Assembly: GCA_902572605.1 (NCBI GenBank)
Contig: CACGGD010000001.1
Coordinates: forward strand, 221,861 to 285,860
Length of the DNA: 64,000 nt
Source of the DNA: an uncultured Pelagibacteraceae bacterium
Lineage (GTDB): Bacteria > Pseudomonadota > Alphaproteobacteria > Pelagibacterales > Pelagibacteraceae
Direction of reading: 5' to 3'
The notes below the pieces were generated by a model. It was not told where the DNA came from and did no database searches. It worked only from the letters and a program-made list of their open reading frames with translations. A program made the position numbers and the translations under genes. Numbering within the stretch: position 1 is the stretch's first letter; every line of letters starts with the position of its first letter. Positions 23,945 to 32,646 of the stretch are shown here, piece after piece.

Positions 23945-24100
23945 ATGAACAACAAAACCCTAGGAATAATTGCCATAGTATTTGGAAGTTTAGTCTTATA
24001 CAGCTCACAAGAATATGCTTGGATAATATCTGCAATTTTTATTGGAATAGGTACTGGTATTTGGTTTTGGAAAGATAAAAAAAGTGACACAGAAAAATAA
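23945..24100 (+). CDS. Small membrane protein (51 residues)
   Basis: An ATG at 23945 opens a 51-codon frame that ends at TAA 24098-24100. The product has two hydrophobic helices (LGIIAIVFGSLVLY and AWIISAIFIGIGTGIWFW) joined by a short polar turn (SSQEY), and a charged tail (KDKKSDTEK), the usual shape of a small inner-membrane hairpin protein. The flavodoxin-fold gene begins 1 nt after its stop, so the two are probably co-transcribed. Too short for simple family recognition. Support is the hydrophobic pattern and the tight spacing. Confidence 0.55.
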   Translation: MNNKTLGIIAIVFGSLVLYSSQEYAWIISAIFIGIGTGIWFWKDKKSDTEK

Positions 24101-24101
24101 T

Positions 24102-24680
24102 ATGTCTAAGAGAATCTTTATTGTATACGGTCATCATAATACAAAAAAATGTTTCAATCAGGAAATTAGGGATACTTTTATTTCTGAAGCTAAAAAATTA
24201 GGTCATGACATTGATCTAATAAATTTACATGAAGAAAAACCAATACCATTTTATGATGGTTCAGAGCCTAGTGAACAAATTTTAAATTATAGAAAAAGAT
24301 TAGAAAAAAGCGATGTATTATTTATGATCTCACCATGCTACAACTTAAGAGCAACTGCTATTTTAGAAAATTGGATAGATCTCGTTCTGGCTCCTAAATG
24401 GTTTTTTTCTTTTAAAAGACTTGTGGGAAATTGGGGATACCCTGTTGCTGGTGCGATGAAAAACCGTCAAGCAATTATGTCAATGAGTTATGGAGGTAAC
24501 TGGTTTAGTATTCAAACCTGGTTTCAAAATATTCCTTTTAGAAGGATAAAGGCAGGTGTTCTTAAACTTGGAGGAATGAAAACAACATATATAAGATTTT
24601 ATGAAGTCTTACCTGGGATGAAAGAAGAAAAATTTGCAGAACATATGGAAAGAGTAAAAAAATTAGTAAATAGGATATAA
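24102..24680 (+). CDS. Flavodoxin-fold NAD(P)H dehydrogenase (quinone)-like protein
   Basis: The 192-residue protein resembles the KefF/MdaB/NQO1 group. It has RIFIVYGHHNTKKCFNQEIR for the FMN phosphate loop, LINLHEEKPIPFYDGSEPS, the redox-cofactor loop DVLFMISPCYNLRATAILENW, and a MSMSYGGNWFS segment. It probably reduces quinones or other two-electron acceptors using FMN/FAD. A GTG at 24084 would add six residues and overlap the upstream small ORF. The ATG at 24102 is preferred because it starts right before the first beta strand and follows the stop at 24100. Confidence 0.75.
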   Translation: MSKRIFIVYGHHNTKKCFNQEIRDTFISEAKKLGHDIDLINLHEEKPIPFYDGSEPSEQILNYRKRLEKSDVLFMISPCYNLRATAILENWIDLVLAPKWFFSFKRLVGNWGYPVAGAMKNRQAIMSMSYGGNWFSIQTWFQNIPFRRIKAGVLKLGGMKTTYIRFYEVLPGMKEEKFAEHMERVKKLVNRI

Positions 24681-24689
24681 GATCAACAA

Positions 24690-24800
24690 ATGTCTAAAAG
24701 ATATAGTGGTAAGAGTAATAAGGATAGGAGCTTTAAGAAAAAAGCTAAACTTAGTCTTAAAGAAAAAAGAAGATTAAAAAGACAAAAGAAAAAGAAATAA
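24690..24800 (+). CDS. Very small Lys/Arg-rich protein (36 residues)
   Basis: The frame ATG 24690 to TAA 24798-24800 encodes MSKRYSGKSNKDRSFKKKAK and a further basic stretch ending RQKKKKK. About half the residues are Lys or Arg. It lies 9 bp after the flavodoxin-like gene, and its stop overlaps the SRAP start (TAATG). This coupling to both neighbours argues it is translated. Composition resembles small RNA-binding or ribosome-associated proteins, but no family is recognised. Confidence 0.5.
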   Translation: MSKRYSGKSNKDRSFKKKAKLSLKEKRRLKRQKKKK

Positions 24801-25426
24801 TGTGTGGAAGATACAAGATTTGTAAACCAGTCAGTAAAACGGTTGATCTTGTTAAAACAAATATAAAAGTGGAAGACACGGATAATTACAACGCTCATCC
24901 TAGCCAAAAATTACCTATCATAAAATCTTATACTAATGGAAAAGCTTTAGAATTGTATGAATGGGGTTTAATTCCAGCCTGGTCTAAAAAAATAGAAAAA
25001 TTTTCTCCTCTAATTAATGCTAGAAAAGAAACACTAATGGAAAAAATTACTTTTAAAAATTTGATACAAACATCTAGATGTCTAGTTCTTGCAGATGGTT
25101 ATTACGAATGGAAAAGAGAAGAAAAAAATAAAACTCCATATTATTTTACAAAAGAAGATGATGAATTAATGTTTTTTGCTGGTATCCATCAAAATAATCA
25201 ATTTTGTATTATAACGAGAGAAGCCACGGAAAATATAAGTCAAATTCATCATCGAGAACCTTTAATAATCAATCAAAGCCAAATAAATAATTATTTAAAT
25301 ATAAAAAAAGATGCTATTGAAATTTTAAATTCTATCAAACCACCTAAATTAAAATTTCATGAAATAACAAAAGATGTAAACAATCCTTTAAATAATGACC
25401 CAAGTTTGATTGCTGTAGTCAATTAA
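24800..25426 (+). CDS. SRAP (HMCES/YedK) abasic-site DNA-protein crosslinking protein
   Basis: The 208-residue SOS-response-associated peptidase family protein has the catalytic Cys2 exposed after Met removal (MCGRYKI), the DNA-binding NAHPSQKLPII, INARKETL, the family Glu in CLVLADGYYEWKR, and the active-site His in IHHREPLII (family HDRMPxI). It crosslinks to abasic sites in single-stranded DNA and shields them. It begins within the stop of the 36-residue basic ORF and converges on purK with a 7-bp gap. Confidence 0.9.
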   Translation: MCGRYKICKPVSKTVDLVKTNIKVEDTDNYNAHPSQKLPIIKSYTNGKALELYEWGLIPAWSKKIEKFSPLINARKETLMEKITFKNLIQTSRCLVLADGYYEWKREEKNKTPYYFTKEDDELMFFAGIHQNNQFCIITREATENISQIHHREPLIINQSQINNYLNIKKDAIEILNSIKPPKLKFHEITKDVNNPLNNDPSLIAVVN

Positions 25427-25433
25427 TTTCCAC

Positions 25434-26477
25434 TTAACTCTTTAAAATTGTTAAATGTCCCATTTTTCTCTTATCTTTAATTTCTTTTTTTTTATAATCA
25501 AAAAAGAATTCGTTATCTTTAAAAGATTTATTTTGAAATTTCTCAATTTCGTTACCTAATATATTGTCCATCTCAGCGTTTGAAATTTTCTTAACTGGCT
25601 CCATTTTTAAATCACAGACTGCTCTAACATGATTTTCAAATTGACTAATATTAAAGGCATTTATTGTTAAATGCCCAGAATTATGAACTCTAGGTGCAAT
25701 TTCATTCGTCAAAAGATTATCATTTTGGTCTATGAAGTATTCAACACACATAACTCCTATGTAACCTAATTTTTCAGCAATCATCTTAGCATTTGATTGT
25801 GCCTCTTTATATATCTTATCACTAATATCTGCTGGAATTTTTGAATGCTTTAAAATTTGATCTTTATGAACATTTTCTATTGGTTCATAAATATATGTTT
25901 CTCCATTAGAAAACCTCGATATAACAACTGAAATTTCTTTTTTTAAATTGACTTTTTTTTCAAGAATATAATCAGCTGTAAAACACCAATCTTTTTTTAA
26001 ATCTGATAAAGAATTTAAAATAAACTGCCCATGCCCGTCATAACCTAAGGTATTAGTTTTCAGTATTCCTGGTAATAATTTTTCATTTTTCTTAACATCT
26101 TCAGCTGAATTGATAAATGCCCATTCAGTTGTTTTTATACCAAGATCATTAACAAAAGTTTTTTCTAATTTTCTATTTTGAATAATTTCGTTAATATTTG
26201 GTTTAGGTAAAACTTTTTTTTCTTTATTAATTTGTTTTAGTGTTTCAACTGGTATATTTTCAAACTCGTAAGTTACTACATCTACTTTATCTAAAAATTC
26301 TTTAATTTTATTTTTATTATCATATTTAGAAAATATAAATTGATCTGCGTAATTTTGGGCTGGGCCCTGATTATCATCTGAAATAACAATTGTTTTTACT
26401 TTTAATTTTCTAGCTGCCTGACACAATAAAGACCCTAATTGACCAGAACCAATTATACCTAGGGTAATAGCTGACAT
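25434..26477 (-). CDS. purK: N5-carboxyaminoimidazole ribonucleotide synthase
   Basis: The 347-residue ATP-grasp enzyme of purine synthesis converts AIR to N5-CAIR. Landmarks are the N-terminal LGIIGSGQLGSLL, VDVVTYEFENIPVETL, the ATP-grasp GILKTNTLGYDGHGQF, and the C-terminal catalytic segment NEIAPRVHNSGHLTINA. It is downstream of purE by 6 bp on the same strand, the standard purE-purK pair. Confidence 0.95.
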   Translation of the reverse strand: MSAITLGIIGSGQLGSLLCQAARKLKVKTIVISDDNQGPAQNYADQFIFSKYDNKNKIKEFLDKVDVVTYEFENIPVETLKQINKEKKVLPKPNINEIIQNRKLEKTFVNDLGIKTTEWAFINSAEDVKKNEKLLPGILKTNTLGYDGHGQFILNSLSDLKKDWCFTADYILEKKVNLKKEISVVISRFSNGETYIYEPIENVHKDQILKHSKIPADISDKIYKEAQSNAKMIAEKLGYIGVMCVEYFIDQNDNLLTNEIAPRVHNSGHLTINAFNISQFENHVRAVCDLKMEPVKKISNAEMDNILGNEIEKFQNKSFKDNEFFFDYKKKEIKDKRKMGHLTILKS

Positions 26478-26483
26478 TAATTG

Positions 26484-26972
26484 TTATTTAAGTTTTTTTT
26501 TAACAGATTTTGTTTGTAATCTTTTCCACTTCTCGAGATTAGATCTAACTTTTAAGTCGAATGTTCCAATTATAGAAGCTGCATGCAATCCTGCATTAAA
26601 TGCTCCATTTATAGACATGGTTGCCATAGGACATCCTTTAGGCATCTGAACTATTGATAATAAACTATCTAGTCCTTTAAGTTTTTTACTTTCAATTGGA
26701 ACTCCAATAACTGGCACAGTAGCCAATGATGCTACCATCCCTGGCAAATGAGCTGCTCCACCTGCCCCAGCAATAATCACTGCAAAACCATTTTTTGATG
26801 CAGATTCAGCAAATTCAAACATTCTTTTTGGGGTTCTATGGGCAGATACAATAGAGACTTGAAACTTGATCTGTAAGGTTCTTAAAATTTTTTCACATTC
26901 TTTCATAATAGGATAATCAGATTGTGACCCCATTATGATTGCTACTTTATTATTTTGTTTCTTGAGTTTCAC
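26484..26972 (-). CDS. purE: N5-carboxyaminoimidazole ribonucleotide mutase
   Basis: The 162-residue class I PurE converts N5-CAIR to CAIR. It shows VAIIMGSQSDYPIM, VSAHRTPKRMFEFA, the mobile-loop IIAGAGGAAHLPGMVA and VIGVPIESK. It precedes purK in one operon. A Lys/Arg-rich tail after residue 140 (EKWKRLQTKSVKKKLK) is slightly longer than in E. coli. Confidence 0.95.
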   Translation of the reverse strand: MKLKKQNNKVAIIMGSQSDYPIMKECEKILRTLQIKFQVSIVSAHRTPKRMFEFAESASKNGFAVIIAGAGGAAHLPGMVASLATVPVIGVPIESKKLKGLDSLLSIVQMPKGCPMATMSINGAFNAGLHAASIIGTFDLKVRSNLEKWKRLQTKSVKKKLK

Positions 26973-27078
26973 AAACCAATTTAATCAATTTTATAAATAA
27001 AAACAATAGAGTTTTAATTTCTTTTTTTTGACTAATTTATGCCAATCAAAACACAGATTTTTTTCTCATGTTAGAGTT

Positions 27079-27282
27079 ATGAAAATATTATCTATTTTAT
27101 CTTTGTTGTTTTTGTTAACTAATTGTGCTGGTAGCAACTTGGCCAAAGTGAAATTTGGTGAGCGTTGTACTGCTTCTGATGCAAAACAACTACAGGAAAA
27201 ATCTTATGTGTGGTTTGTGAGCAAAGATGCCGCAAAGGATTTTGACAAAAGAATAAACAAATCAAACTGTTTAGATAGCTAA
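27079..27282 (+). CDS. Small lipoprotein of unknown function
   Basis: The 67-residue protein starts with a clear lipoprotein signal MKILSILSLLFLLTNC and then AGSNLAKVKFGERCTASD. An upstream TTG at 27028 would add 17 residues without hydrophobic character, so ATG 27079 is chosen because it places the signal sequence at the N-terminus. Two further Cys (ERC, SNC) could form a disulfide in the periplasm. It is followed by a strong hairpin. Not recognised beyond lipoprotein. Confidence 0.65.
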   Translation: MKILSILSLLFLLTNCAGSNLAKVKFGERCTASDAKQLQEKSYVWFVSKDAAKDFDKRINKSNCLDS

Positions 27283-27310
27283 ATTAATTATTAATTGTAG
27301 TTATTTATGT

Positions 27311-27350
27311 TAATAAGGGGTCTATGTATAGACCCCTTATTATTTATTGT
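27311..27350 (+). terminator. Rho-independent terminator (14-bp perfect stem)
   Basis: TAATAAGGGGTCTA / TAGACCCCTTATTA (27311-27324, 27329-27342) with a TGTA loop and following TTTATTG. It closes the small lipoprotein gene. The first available ATG of the following hydrolase gene (27324-27326) spans the last stem base and the loop. Confidence 0.8.
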
Positions 27351-28412
27351 ATACTCTCATTTCTTTTTAATTCAAATTTAGTAGCAATGGATTTAAAGCC
27401 CTACCATCATATTTACAAAGACGGAAAGCTGTTCGCTTTTAAGAATATAAAAGACAGCCCTAAACGAAATCCTAATTTCAAGTGGAATTGGAGAGTTTTT
27501 AGTGAAGAAAAAAAGAAACTTAATATTAATTATCCTAGTGAACATGTGATTGATAAACAAGAAGTTTTAAAAAACCTTCAAAAACATAAATCAGATTCTT
27601 ATGTTATGTGGCTTGATCATGCGAGCTTTATAATTAAGCTTGGAGATACCACAATTATTACAGATCCAGTTTTTGAAAAAAATTATGGACCTTTATGGTT
27701 TGGTCCAAAAAAATATATCGAGTCACCTTTAACATTAAAAGAACTTCCAGAAATAAATTTATTTTTATTAACGCATAATCATTATGATCATATGAGTATT
27801 AGAACTATAAAAAATTTTCCTTATAAGAATGCTGAAGTTCTTGTTCCCCTTAAACTTGGAAAATATTTTACAAGAAATGGATATAAAAAAGATAACGTAA
27901 AAGAGATGGATTGGTATGATAAAATTAAAATTAACGATGAAATCTCAATAACAATGCTTCCAGCTCAACATTGGAGTAAACGATGGATTTGGGGAGATGG
28001 AAATACAGATAGAAGTCTTTGGGGTAGTTTTTTAATCGAGTATAAAGGTAAAAAAATATTTTTTGCCTGTGATACTGGACCTGCACCTTTTTATAAAGAT
28101 TTAGGAAAACAATTTGGTTCAATTGATTTAGGTTTTGGAAATATTGGAGCTTACAATTTTTTTCCTATCGCTCAAGAAAAAGATAAATCTATATTTCATA
28201 CAAACCCAGAGGAACTTTTATCATTGATGCAAGACTTAAAAGTTAAAAAAGTAGTTGGAATGCATTTTGGAACTGCAATCTTAAGCTTAGAACCAATTTG
28301 GGAACCTCCAGTCAGATTTAAAGCAAACGCTGAAAAATTTGGATATAAGAAAGAAGATGCAATTGTATTTAAAATTGGTGAAATAAAAAAACTTGATGAA
28401 TTAATTAACTAG
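27324..28412 (+). CDS. Metallo-beta-lactamase-fold hydrolase, NAPE-PLD-like
   Basis: The 362-residue protein begins with a likely signal peptide (YRPLIIYCILSFLFNSNLVA) and then a metal-dependent hydrolase domain. It has MWLDHASFII, THNHYDH (151-156, HxHxDH), PAQHWSKR, FFACDTGPAP for the bridging Asp, and a late MHFGT with PP. The WGSF and PIGAY-like pattern and length match the NAPE-PLD/YfhI-type branch, which acts on phospholipid headgroups or other phosphodiesters. The first ATG (27324) sits in the terminator stem-loop. ATG 27387 is an alternative that would remove the signal. Substrate is unknown. Confidence 0.75.
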   Translation: MYRPLIIYCILSFLFNSNLVAMDLKPYHHIYKDGKLFAFKNIKDSPKRNPNFKWNWRVFSEEKKKLNINYPSEHVIDKQEVLKNLQKHKSDSYVMWLDHASFIIKLGDTTIITDPVFEKNYGPLWFGPKKYIESPLTLKELPEINLFLLTHNHYDHMSIRTIKNFPYKNAEVLVPLKLGKYFTRNGYKKDNVKEMDWYDKIKINDEISITMLPAQHWSKRWIWGDGNTDRSLWGSFLIEYKGKKIFFACDTGPAPFYKDLGKQFGSIDLGFGNIGAYNFFPIAQEKDKSIFHTNPEELLSLMQDLKVKKVVGMHFGTAILSLEPIWEPPVRFKANAEKFGYKKEDAIVFKIGEIKKLDELIN

Positions 28413-29559
28413 CTTTTCTTTTATTTCTTTCTTTATCCAAAAGTTTTGTTAAAGCATCTACCATAATATCTGACGCTTTGAATATTTCATTAGATTTAAA
28501 TTCGTGTGAAATATTCCTTTCAGGATCAGTTTTGTCTTCTATTATTATTCCTTCATCTGGAGAATTATTTTTTAGATAAATTAAAATTAACCACTCATCA
28601 TCAGGTGCATCATCCCATTTAATAAATATTTCTGATGTTTCAAATCTTAAATCATGACATCTTAAAATACTTAAATATTTTGGAATATATCTTTTGTTGA
28701 TTTGATAACATAAGCTATGGGCTGAACGATAAAAGCTTTCTAATGCAAATTCAATTTTTTGTCTTTCTAAATTGTAAACTCTTTCTTTCTCAAGTAATGC
28801 CGCTCGATCATCACCTTCTTCAACTTTGACTCCAAGTTGCTCGACTCTTTCTCTTATTTTTTGATCTCTTAATGCCTGATATTTTTGTTTAACTTTATTA
28901 ATACGCTCTTGAACATCTGCATAAGACTCCCTTTGTTGGCTTAAAACAAATTTTTCTAGATTTTTTATTTCTAAAGCTTCACGCTTTCTAAATTTCTCAA
29001 TTTTTTTCTCTAATTTAATTTGCTCTAAAAATTTTCTTTGCTTTTCAGCTTGCTCTCTTCTTACTTCAGCTTGTTCAAGCTTAATAAATCTTTGTAATTC
29101 TTGTTTTCTTTCTTTTTCAAGTTTAATCTCCTCTTTTAGTTCTTGTTCTTTAGCTTTTAGCTCGTTCTTTTGTTCAGCCTTTATTCTATTCTGGATCTCT
29201 TTTTTTTCTCTCTCCATTGCTTGAAGTTTAAGTCGCTTTTGTTTTTCTCTTTCCTCATGAATTACTTCTTTTATTTCTGAAAGTTTATTTGATATTCCTT
29301 GAAAGAAATTTTGAAGAGACTGATCTAAATTGATATTAAATCTAAAAACTGATTTTAATTTCTCGTTAGCTTTTAATAGGCCAAGTATTACTGTTCTTGT
29401 TTTTTTTTGAGACTTTGATCTCTTTTTGGCTTTTCTTTTTTTTACTTTATTTTTTTTTTTTCTTCTTCTCGAAAATTTTTTAATCTTTTTTTTTAGAGAT
29501 TTTCGCTTAACCTTTTTCTTGAGGTACCTTTTTTTAAGTTTTCTTTTCTTTTTTTTCAT
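28405..29559 (-). CDS. Lys/Arg-rich N-terminus, long coiled coil, C-terminal globular domain; function unknown
   Basis: The 384-residue protein has three visible parts. Residues 1-55 are almost entirely Lys/Arg (MKKKKRKLKKRYLKKKVKRK onward). Residues about 85-270 are a highly charged coiled coil with Glu/Lys/Arg/Gln heptads. Residues about 280-384 are a globular domain with aromatic and Cys residues (SLCYQINKRYIP, FIKWDDAPDDEWLILIYL, ISHEFKSNE). There is no signal peptide or transmembrane helix. The basic head could bind nucleic acid or the membrane, and the coil would dimerise. The C-terminal domain is well conserved in style (not low complexity), so this is a real protein. I do not recognise a named family. 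Confidence 0.7.
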   Translation of the reverse strand: MKKKKRKLKKRYLKKKVKRKSLKKKIKKFSRRRKKKNKVKKRKAKKRSKSQKKTRTVILGLLKANEKLKSVFRFNINLDQSLQNFFQGISNKLSEIKEVIHEEREKQKRLKLQAMEREKKEIQNRIKAEQKNELKAKEQELKEEIKLEKERKQELQRFIKLEQAEVRREQAEKQRKFLEQIKLEKKIEKFRKREALEIKNLEKFVLSQQRESYADVQERINKVKQKYQALRDQKIRERVEQLGVKVEEGDDRAALLEKERVYNLERQKIEFALESFYRSAHSLCYQINKRYIPKYLSILRCHDLRFETSEIFIKWDDAPDDEWLILIYLKNNSPDEGIIIEDKTDPERNISHEFKSNEIFKASDIMVDALTKLLDKERNKRKAS

Positions 29560-29585
29560 ACCTGTATTTAATTAAATATCAGGTT

Positions 29586-30791
29586 TTATGAATATATATA
29601 GTCTCTTGTTCTGTGGGCTGATTGAAAGTTTTTCACAATTTGTAATTGAAAAACAGCTAAGTCCCTATATCTAAAAGCAGCAGCACAACTTGCTAAATAA
29701 AACTCCCACATTTTTACAAACTTTTCGTCAAAAAGGTCTTTTACCTCTTTTCTTTTAGAAAGAAATCTTTCTAGCCAACTTTCTAGTGTTTTATCGTAGT
29801 GTCTAATAAGTGTTTCTGTGTCAGATACGATAAGCCCTGTTTTCTCAATAGGTTCTATAATTTGACTAAATGATGGGCAAACACCTCCTGGGAAAATATA
29901 TTTGTTTATAAATTTGTTTGGAGGAGAGGGTTTATCTACAACACCTATGGTGTGTAGTAAAAATATACCATCCTCTTTAAGTAATTTATTCATTGACTCA
30001 AAAAAAGCTTTATAAAATTTTTTTCCTACGTGCTCAAACATTCCAACTGAATAAATTCTGTCATACTGGCCTTGAATTTCTCGATAATCAGCTAATTCAA
30101 AATTGACCTGATTGTCTAAACCAAGTTCTTTAGCTTTATTTTTGCAGTATTTAATCTGATTTTTACTTAAAGAAATTCCTAAAACTTCGCAGCCTTTTTG
30201 TTTGGCAATTTCAAAAGCCATTCCTCCCCAGCCACAACCAACTTCTAAAACTTTTTGCCCTTGTTTAATATCTAATTTTTTTACGATATGGTTTATTTTA
30301 TTTTTCTGTGCCTCCTCTAAAGTTTTTGTATCATTCTTCCAATAAGCACATGAATACAATCTATGATCTCTATCTAAAAATATATCATAAAGTTTTTCAC
30401 CTTTTTCACCCCCGATATCATAATGATGCTCTACATTCTTTCTTGATTTTCCAGGTAAATTAAAGTTTGATAAATATCTCCATATCTGAAATATCCTTTT
30501 AGAAATATAACTAGCTGAATTTACTTCTCTTCTCCCCAAATTTTTGACTAAATCCATTAAAAATTCTTTAAGAGATGCGTTCTCAATAATGATTTCACCA
30601 CGCATATAAGCTTCTGGAAATTCCAATTCAGGATCTAAGATAAGTTTCCAATTAAGATTTTCTTTTAACAATTTAACGGTAACTGGATTATCCTTTCTTG
30701 GGCTCCCACAAATATATTTTTGTCCTTTGGAATCAATAAGGATCATTCCACTTTCTTTATAAATATTTGAAAATACTCTTGCTAACATCAT
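29586..30791 (-). CDS. cfa: Cyclopropane-fatty-acyl-phospholipid synthase-like methyltransferase
   Basis: The 401-residue protein combines the Cfa N-terminal lipid-binding part with a SAM-dependent methyltransferase: VEHHYDIGGEKGEKLYDIFL, the SAM motif VLEVGCGWGGMAFEIA, ISLSKNQIKYC, and the active-site region SVGMFEHVGKKFYKAFF (catalytic Glu) and KYIFPGGVCPSF. It transfers a methylene group to unsaturated acyl chains of membrane phospholipids. It lies 2 bp downstream of a DapA-family gene on the same strand. Related enzymes make other modified fatty acids, so the exact product is not certain. Confidence 0.9.
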   Translation of the reverse strand: MMLARVFSNIYKESGMILIDSKGQKYICGSPRKDNPVTVKLLKENLNWKLILDPELEFPEAYMRGEIIIENASLKEFLMDLVKNLGRREVNSASYISKRIFQIWRYLSNFNLPGKSRKNVEHHYDIGGEKGEKLYDIFLDRDHRLYSCAYWKNDTKTLEEAQKNKINHIVKKLDIKQGQKVLEVGCGWGGMAFEIAKQKGCEVLGISLSKNQIKYCKNKAKELGLDNQVNFELADYREIQGQYDRIYSVGMFEHVGKKFYKAFFESMNKLLKEDGIFLLHTIGVVDKPSPPNKFINKYIFPGGVCPSFSQIIEPIEKTGLIVSDTETLIRHYDKTLESWLERFLSKRKEVKDLFDEKFVKMWEFYLASCAAAFRYRDLAVFQLQIVKNFQSAHRTRDYIYS

Positions 30792-30793
30792 AT

Positions 30794-31672
30794 CTAAGCT
30801 GCCAAATTATTTTTAGTTATAAACTTTAAATTATTTAATTTGCTAGTTAAGTGCTTTTTTTCTTCAGAATTCAAAAGAACTAAAGGAGGTAATAAATTCT
30901 TAAAACTATCATCTTGTACAGACATATAACTATGAAGAGCTGATATTAAGTTATAGTCATCAAATGCTTTTCTAACTGCAATTAATTTCTCATTTTGAGT
31001 CTGTTCCTTTTTTTTTTCAAAATCATCAAAAACTTTTCTAGCAAGTGAAGCTGTTACATTGCAAATAGCTGAAATGATTCCACTGTTGCCCAATTCTAAG
31101 CCTTTTAATAGTTTTGTTTCAGAACCTGGAAAAATTAAAAAATTTGGAATTTTTAAATTTTCATAAAGATTATAACTAGAGTCTTTCACTCCAATAATAT
31201 TTGGAAATTCAGAAACTAATTGTTTAATAAATTCTGGCTTAAACAAAAATGAACTTAATTTTTCAAAATTATATAATATAATTTTTACTTTTGGGATTTG
31301 CCTTATTATATTTTTATAAAAATTATAAACTCCTTGTTCAGTATTGGATGAATAATATGCTGGTGGCATGATTAACCAAGTTTTAAATTCGTATTCCATT
31401 CCATATTTAATTAAATTGATAGTATCATTTAAAGAATTACAACCGGTTCCAAAAAAAAATTGTTTTCTTAACTTATGATTTGCAGCTTTAGAAATTAAAT
31501 TTTTTTTTGAATTTAAATCGATTAATTGACCTTGGCCTGTTGAACCAAAAAATATAACTCCATGTAGCCCACTTTTAATTGAGGATGCAGCATGTGCAAT
31601 TGTTGCATCAACATTTAATGAACAATCATCATGTAAAATGCTGCAAGTAGCTGAATATACTCCTTTAATCAT
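30794..31672 (-). CDS. DapA/NanA-family aldolase or lyase
   Basis: The 292-residue class I aldolase (TIM barrel) has the Schiff-base lysine in NIIGVKDSSYN, the conserved Tyr in IILYNFEKLS, and a substrate-carboxylate loop FFGSTGQGQLID (DapA: GTTGE). The loop differs from true DapA (TTGES), so 4-hydroxy-tetrahydrodipicolinate synthase is not assured. It may split or form a 2-keto-3-deoxy sugar acid, hydroxyproline derivative or similar. It is upstream of cfa by 2 bp and divergent from the GT9 gene. Confidence 0.75.
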   Translation of the reverse strand: MIKGVYSATCSILHDDCSLNVDATIAHAASSIKSGLHGVIFFGSTGQGQLIDLNSKKNLISKAANHKLRKQFFFGTGCNSLNDTINLIKYGMEYEFKTWLIMPPAYYSSNTEQGVYNFYKNIIRQIPKVKIILYNFEKLSSFLFKPEFIKQLVSEFPNIIGVKDSSYNLYENLKIPNFLIFPGSETKLLKGLELGNSGIISAICNVTASLARKVFDDFEKKKEQTQNEKLIAVRKAFDDYNLISALHSYMSVQDDSFKNLLPPLVLLNSEEKKHLTSKLNNLKFITKNNLAA

Positions 31673-31719
31673 AATCTTACCTAATTTATTCTATCTAAGT
31701 TATATAGTTAGAATCAAGT

Positions 31720-32646
31720 ATGAAAATTCTTTGTATTAACACAAGAAAAGGAATGGGAGATCAGATTATTTTTCTTCCTTATATTCATGCTATTTCACAA
31801 AAATTCAAAACACCCGTTTCTTTATTGGCTAAAAATAATTCTAGAGCTAAAGATCTCCTAGAAGGAGATAGCCATGTAAATGAAATTATTCCTCTTGAAA
31901 AAGAAATGGATGGAATGGGTGGAATTTTAAAATTAGCAAATGAATTAAAAAAAAGATCATTCGATAAAATTTTCATTTTTAATTCATCATTAAGATATAA
32001 TTTAATTGCTAGATTGGCAGGTATCAAATCAATTTATCAATACCCATTTAGTTTTGGAAAAAAAGATAACATGGTTATTAGTGCAAAAATTTTTACTGAA
32101 GACATAACTGAAAAAGTTGTTTCAACAGAACCTAATTTAATAATTAAGAAAGAAAATAATAATTTTGATAAGAATTTTAAACATGTTATTTTTGGTATTT
32201 CGGCAAGTGGTAAAACTAAAATTTGGGATATCAATAATTATATAAGGTTAGGACAAGAGATATCAAAAAAGGTGAGGTGTAAATTTTACATAGCTGCCGG
32301 ACCAAATGATATTGATCTGATTAATAAATTTAAAAACTCAAATATTGGAAAAAATTCTATTTCATTTGAAAAGTTAAGCATCAAAGAAACTCTTCCAATT
32401 ATAAAAAATTGCGATGTTTATATTGGAAATGATACAGGTTTTGCTCATATATCTGTAGCTCTTAAAATTAAATCTTTAGTTATTTTCACGGACACACCAA
32501 TTAAAGTTTACGGTCGATATGCTCCAGCGTTTATGTCTACTGTAGAGCCGCAAGGAGAGAACGAAAGTACTGTCCATAATACTTTGGGTGCTGACTCTAT
32601 CTCTTTTGACGAAGTTTATAATAAATCAATTCAAATGCTTAACTAA
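31720..32646 (+). CDS. GT9-family glycosyltransferase (heptosyltransferase-like)
   Basis: The 308-residue GT-B enzyme has an N-terminal GMGDQIIFLPYIHAIS and a C-terminal IGNDTGFAHISVAL, the GT9 nucleotide-sugar region that binds ADP-heptose or a similar donor. ADP-heptose:LPS heptosyltransferases are the best-known members. Together with kdsD and lptBC in the window it fits an LPS-like surface glycolipid, but the acceptor cannot be told from sequence. It converges with the J-domain gene, overlapping by 8 nt. Confidence 0.8.
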   Translation: MKILCINTRKGMGDQIIFLPYIHAISQKFKTPVSLLAKNNSRAKDLLEGDSHVNEIIPLEKEMDGMGGILKLANELKKRSFDKIFIFNSSLRYNLIARLAGIKSIYQYPFSFGKKDNMVISAKIFTEDITEKVVSTEPNLIIKKENNNFDKNFKHVIFGISASGKTKIWDINNYIRLGQEISKKVRCKFYIAAGPNDIDLINKFKNSNIGKNSISFEKLSIKETLPIIKNCDVYIGNDTGFAHISVALKIKSLVIFTDTPIKVYGRYAPAFMSTVEPQGENESTVHNTLGADSISFDEVYNKSIQMLN

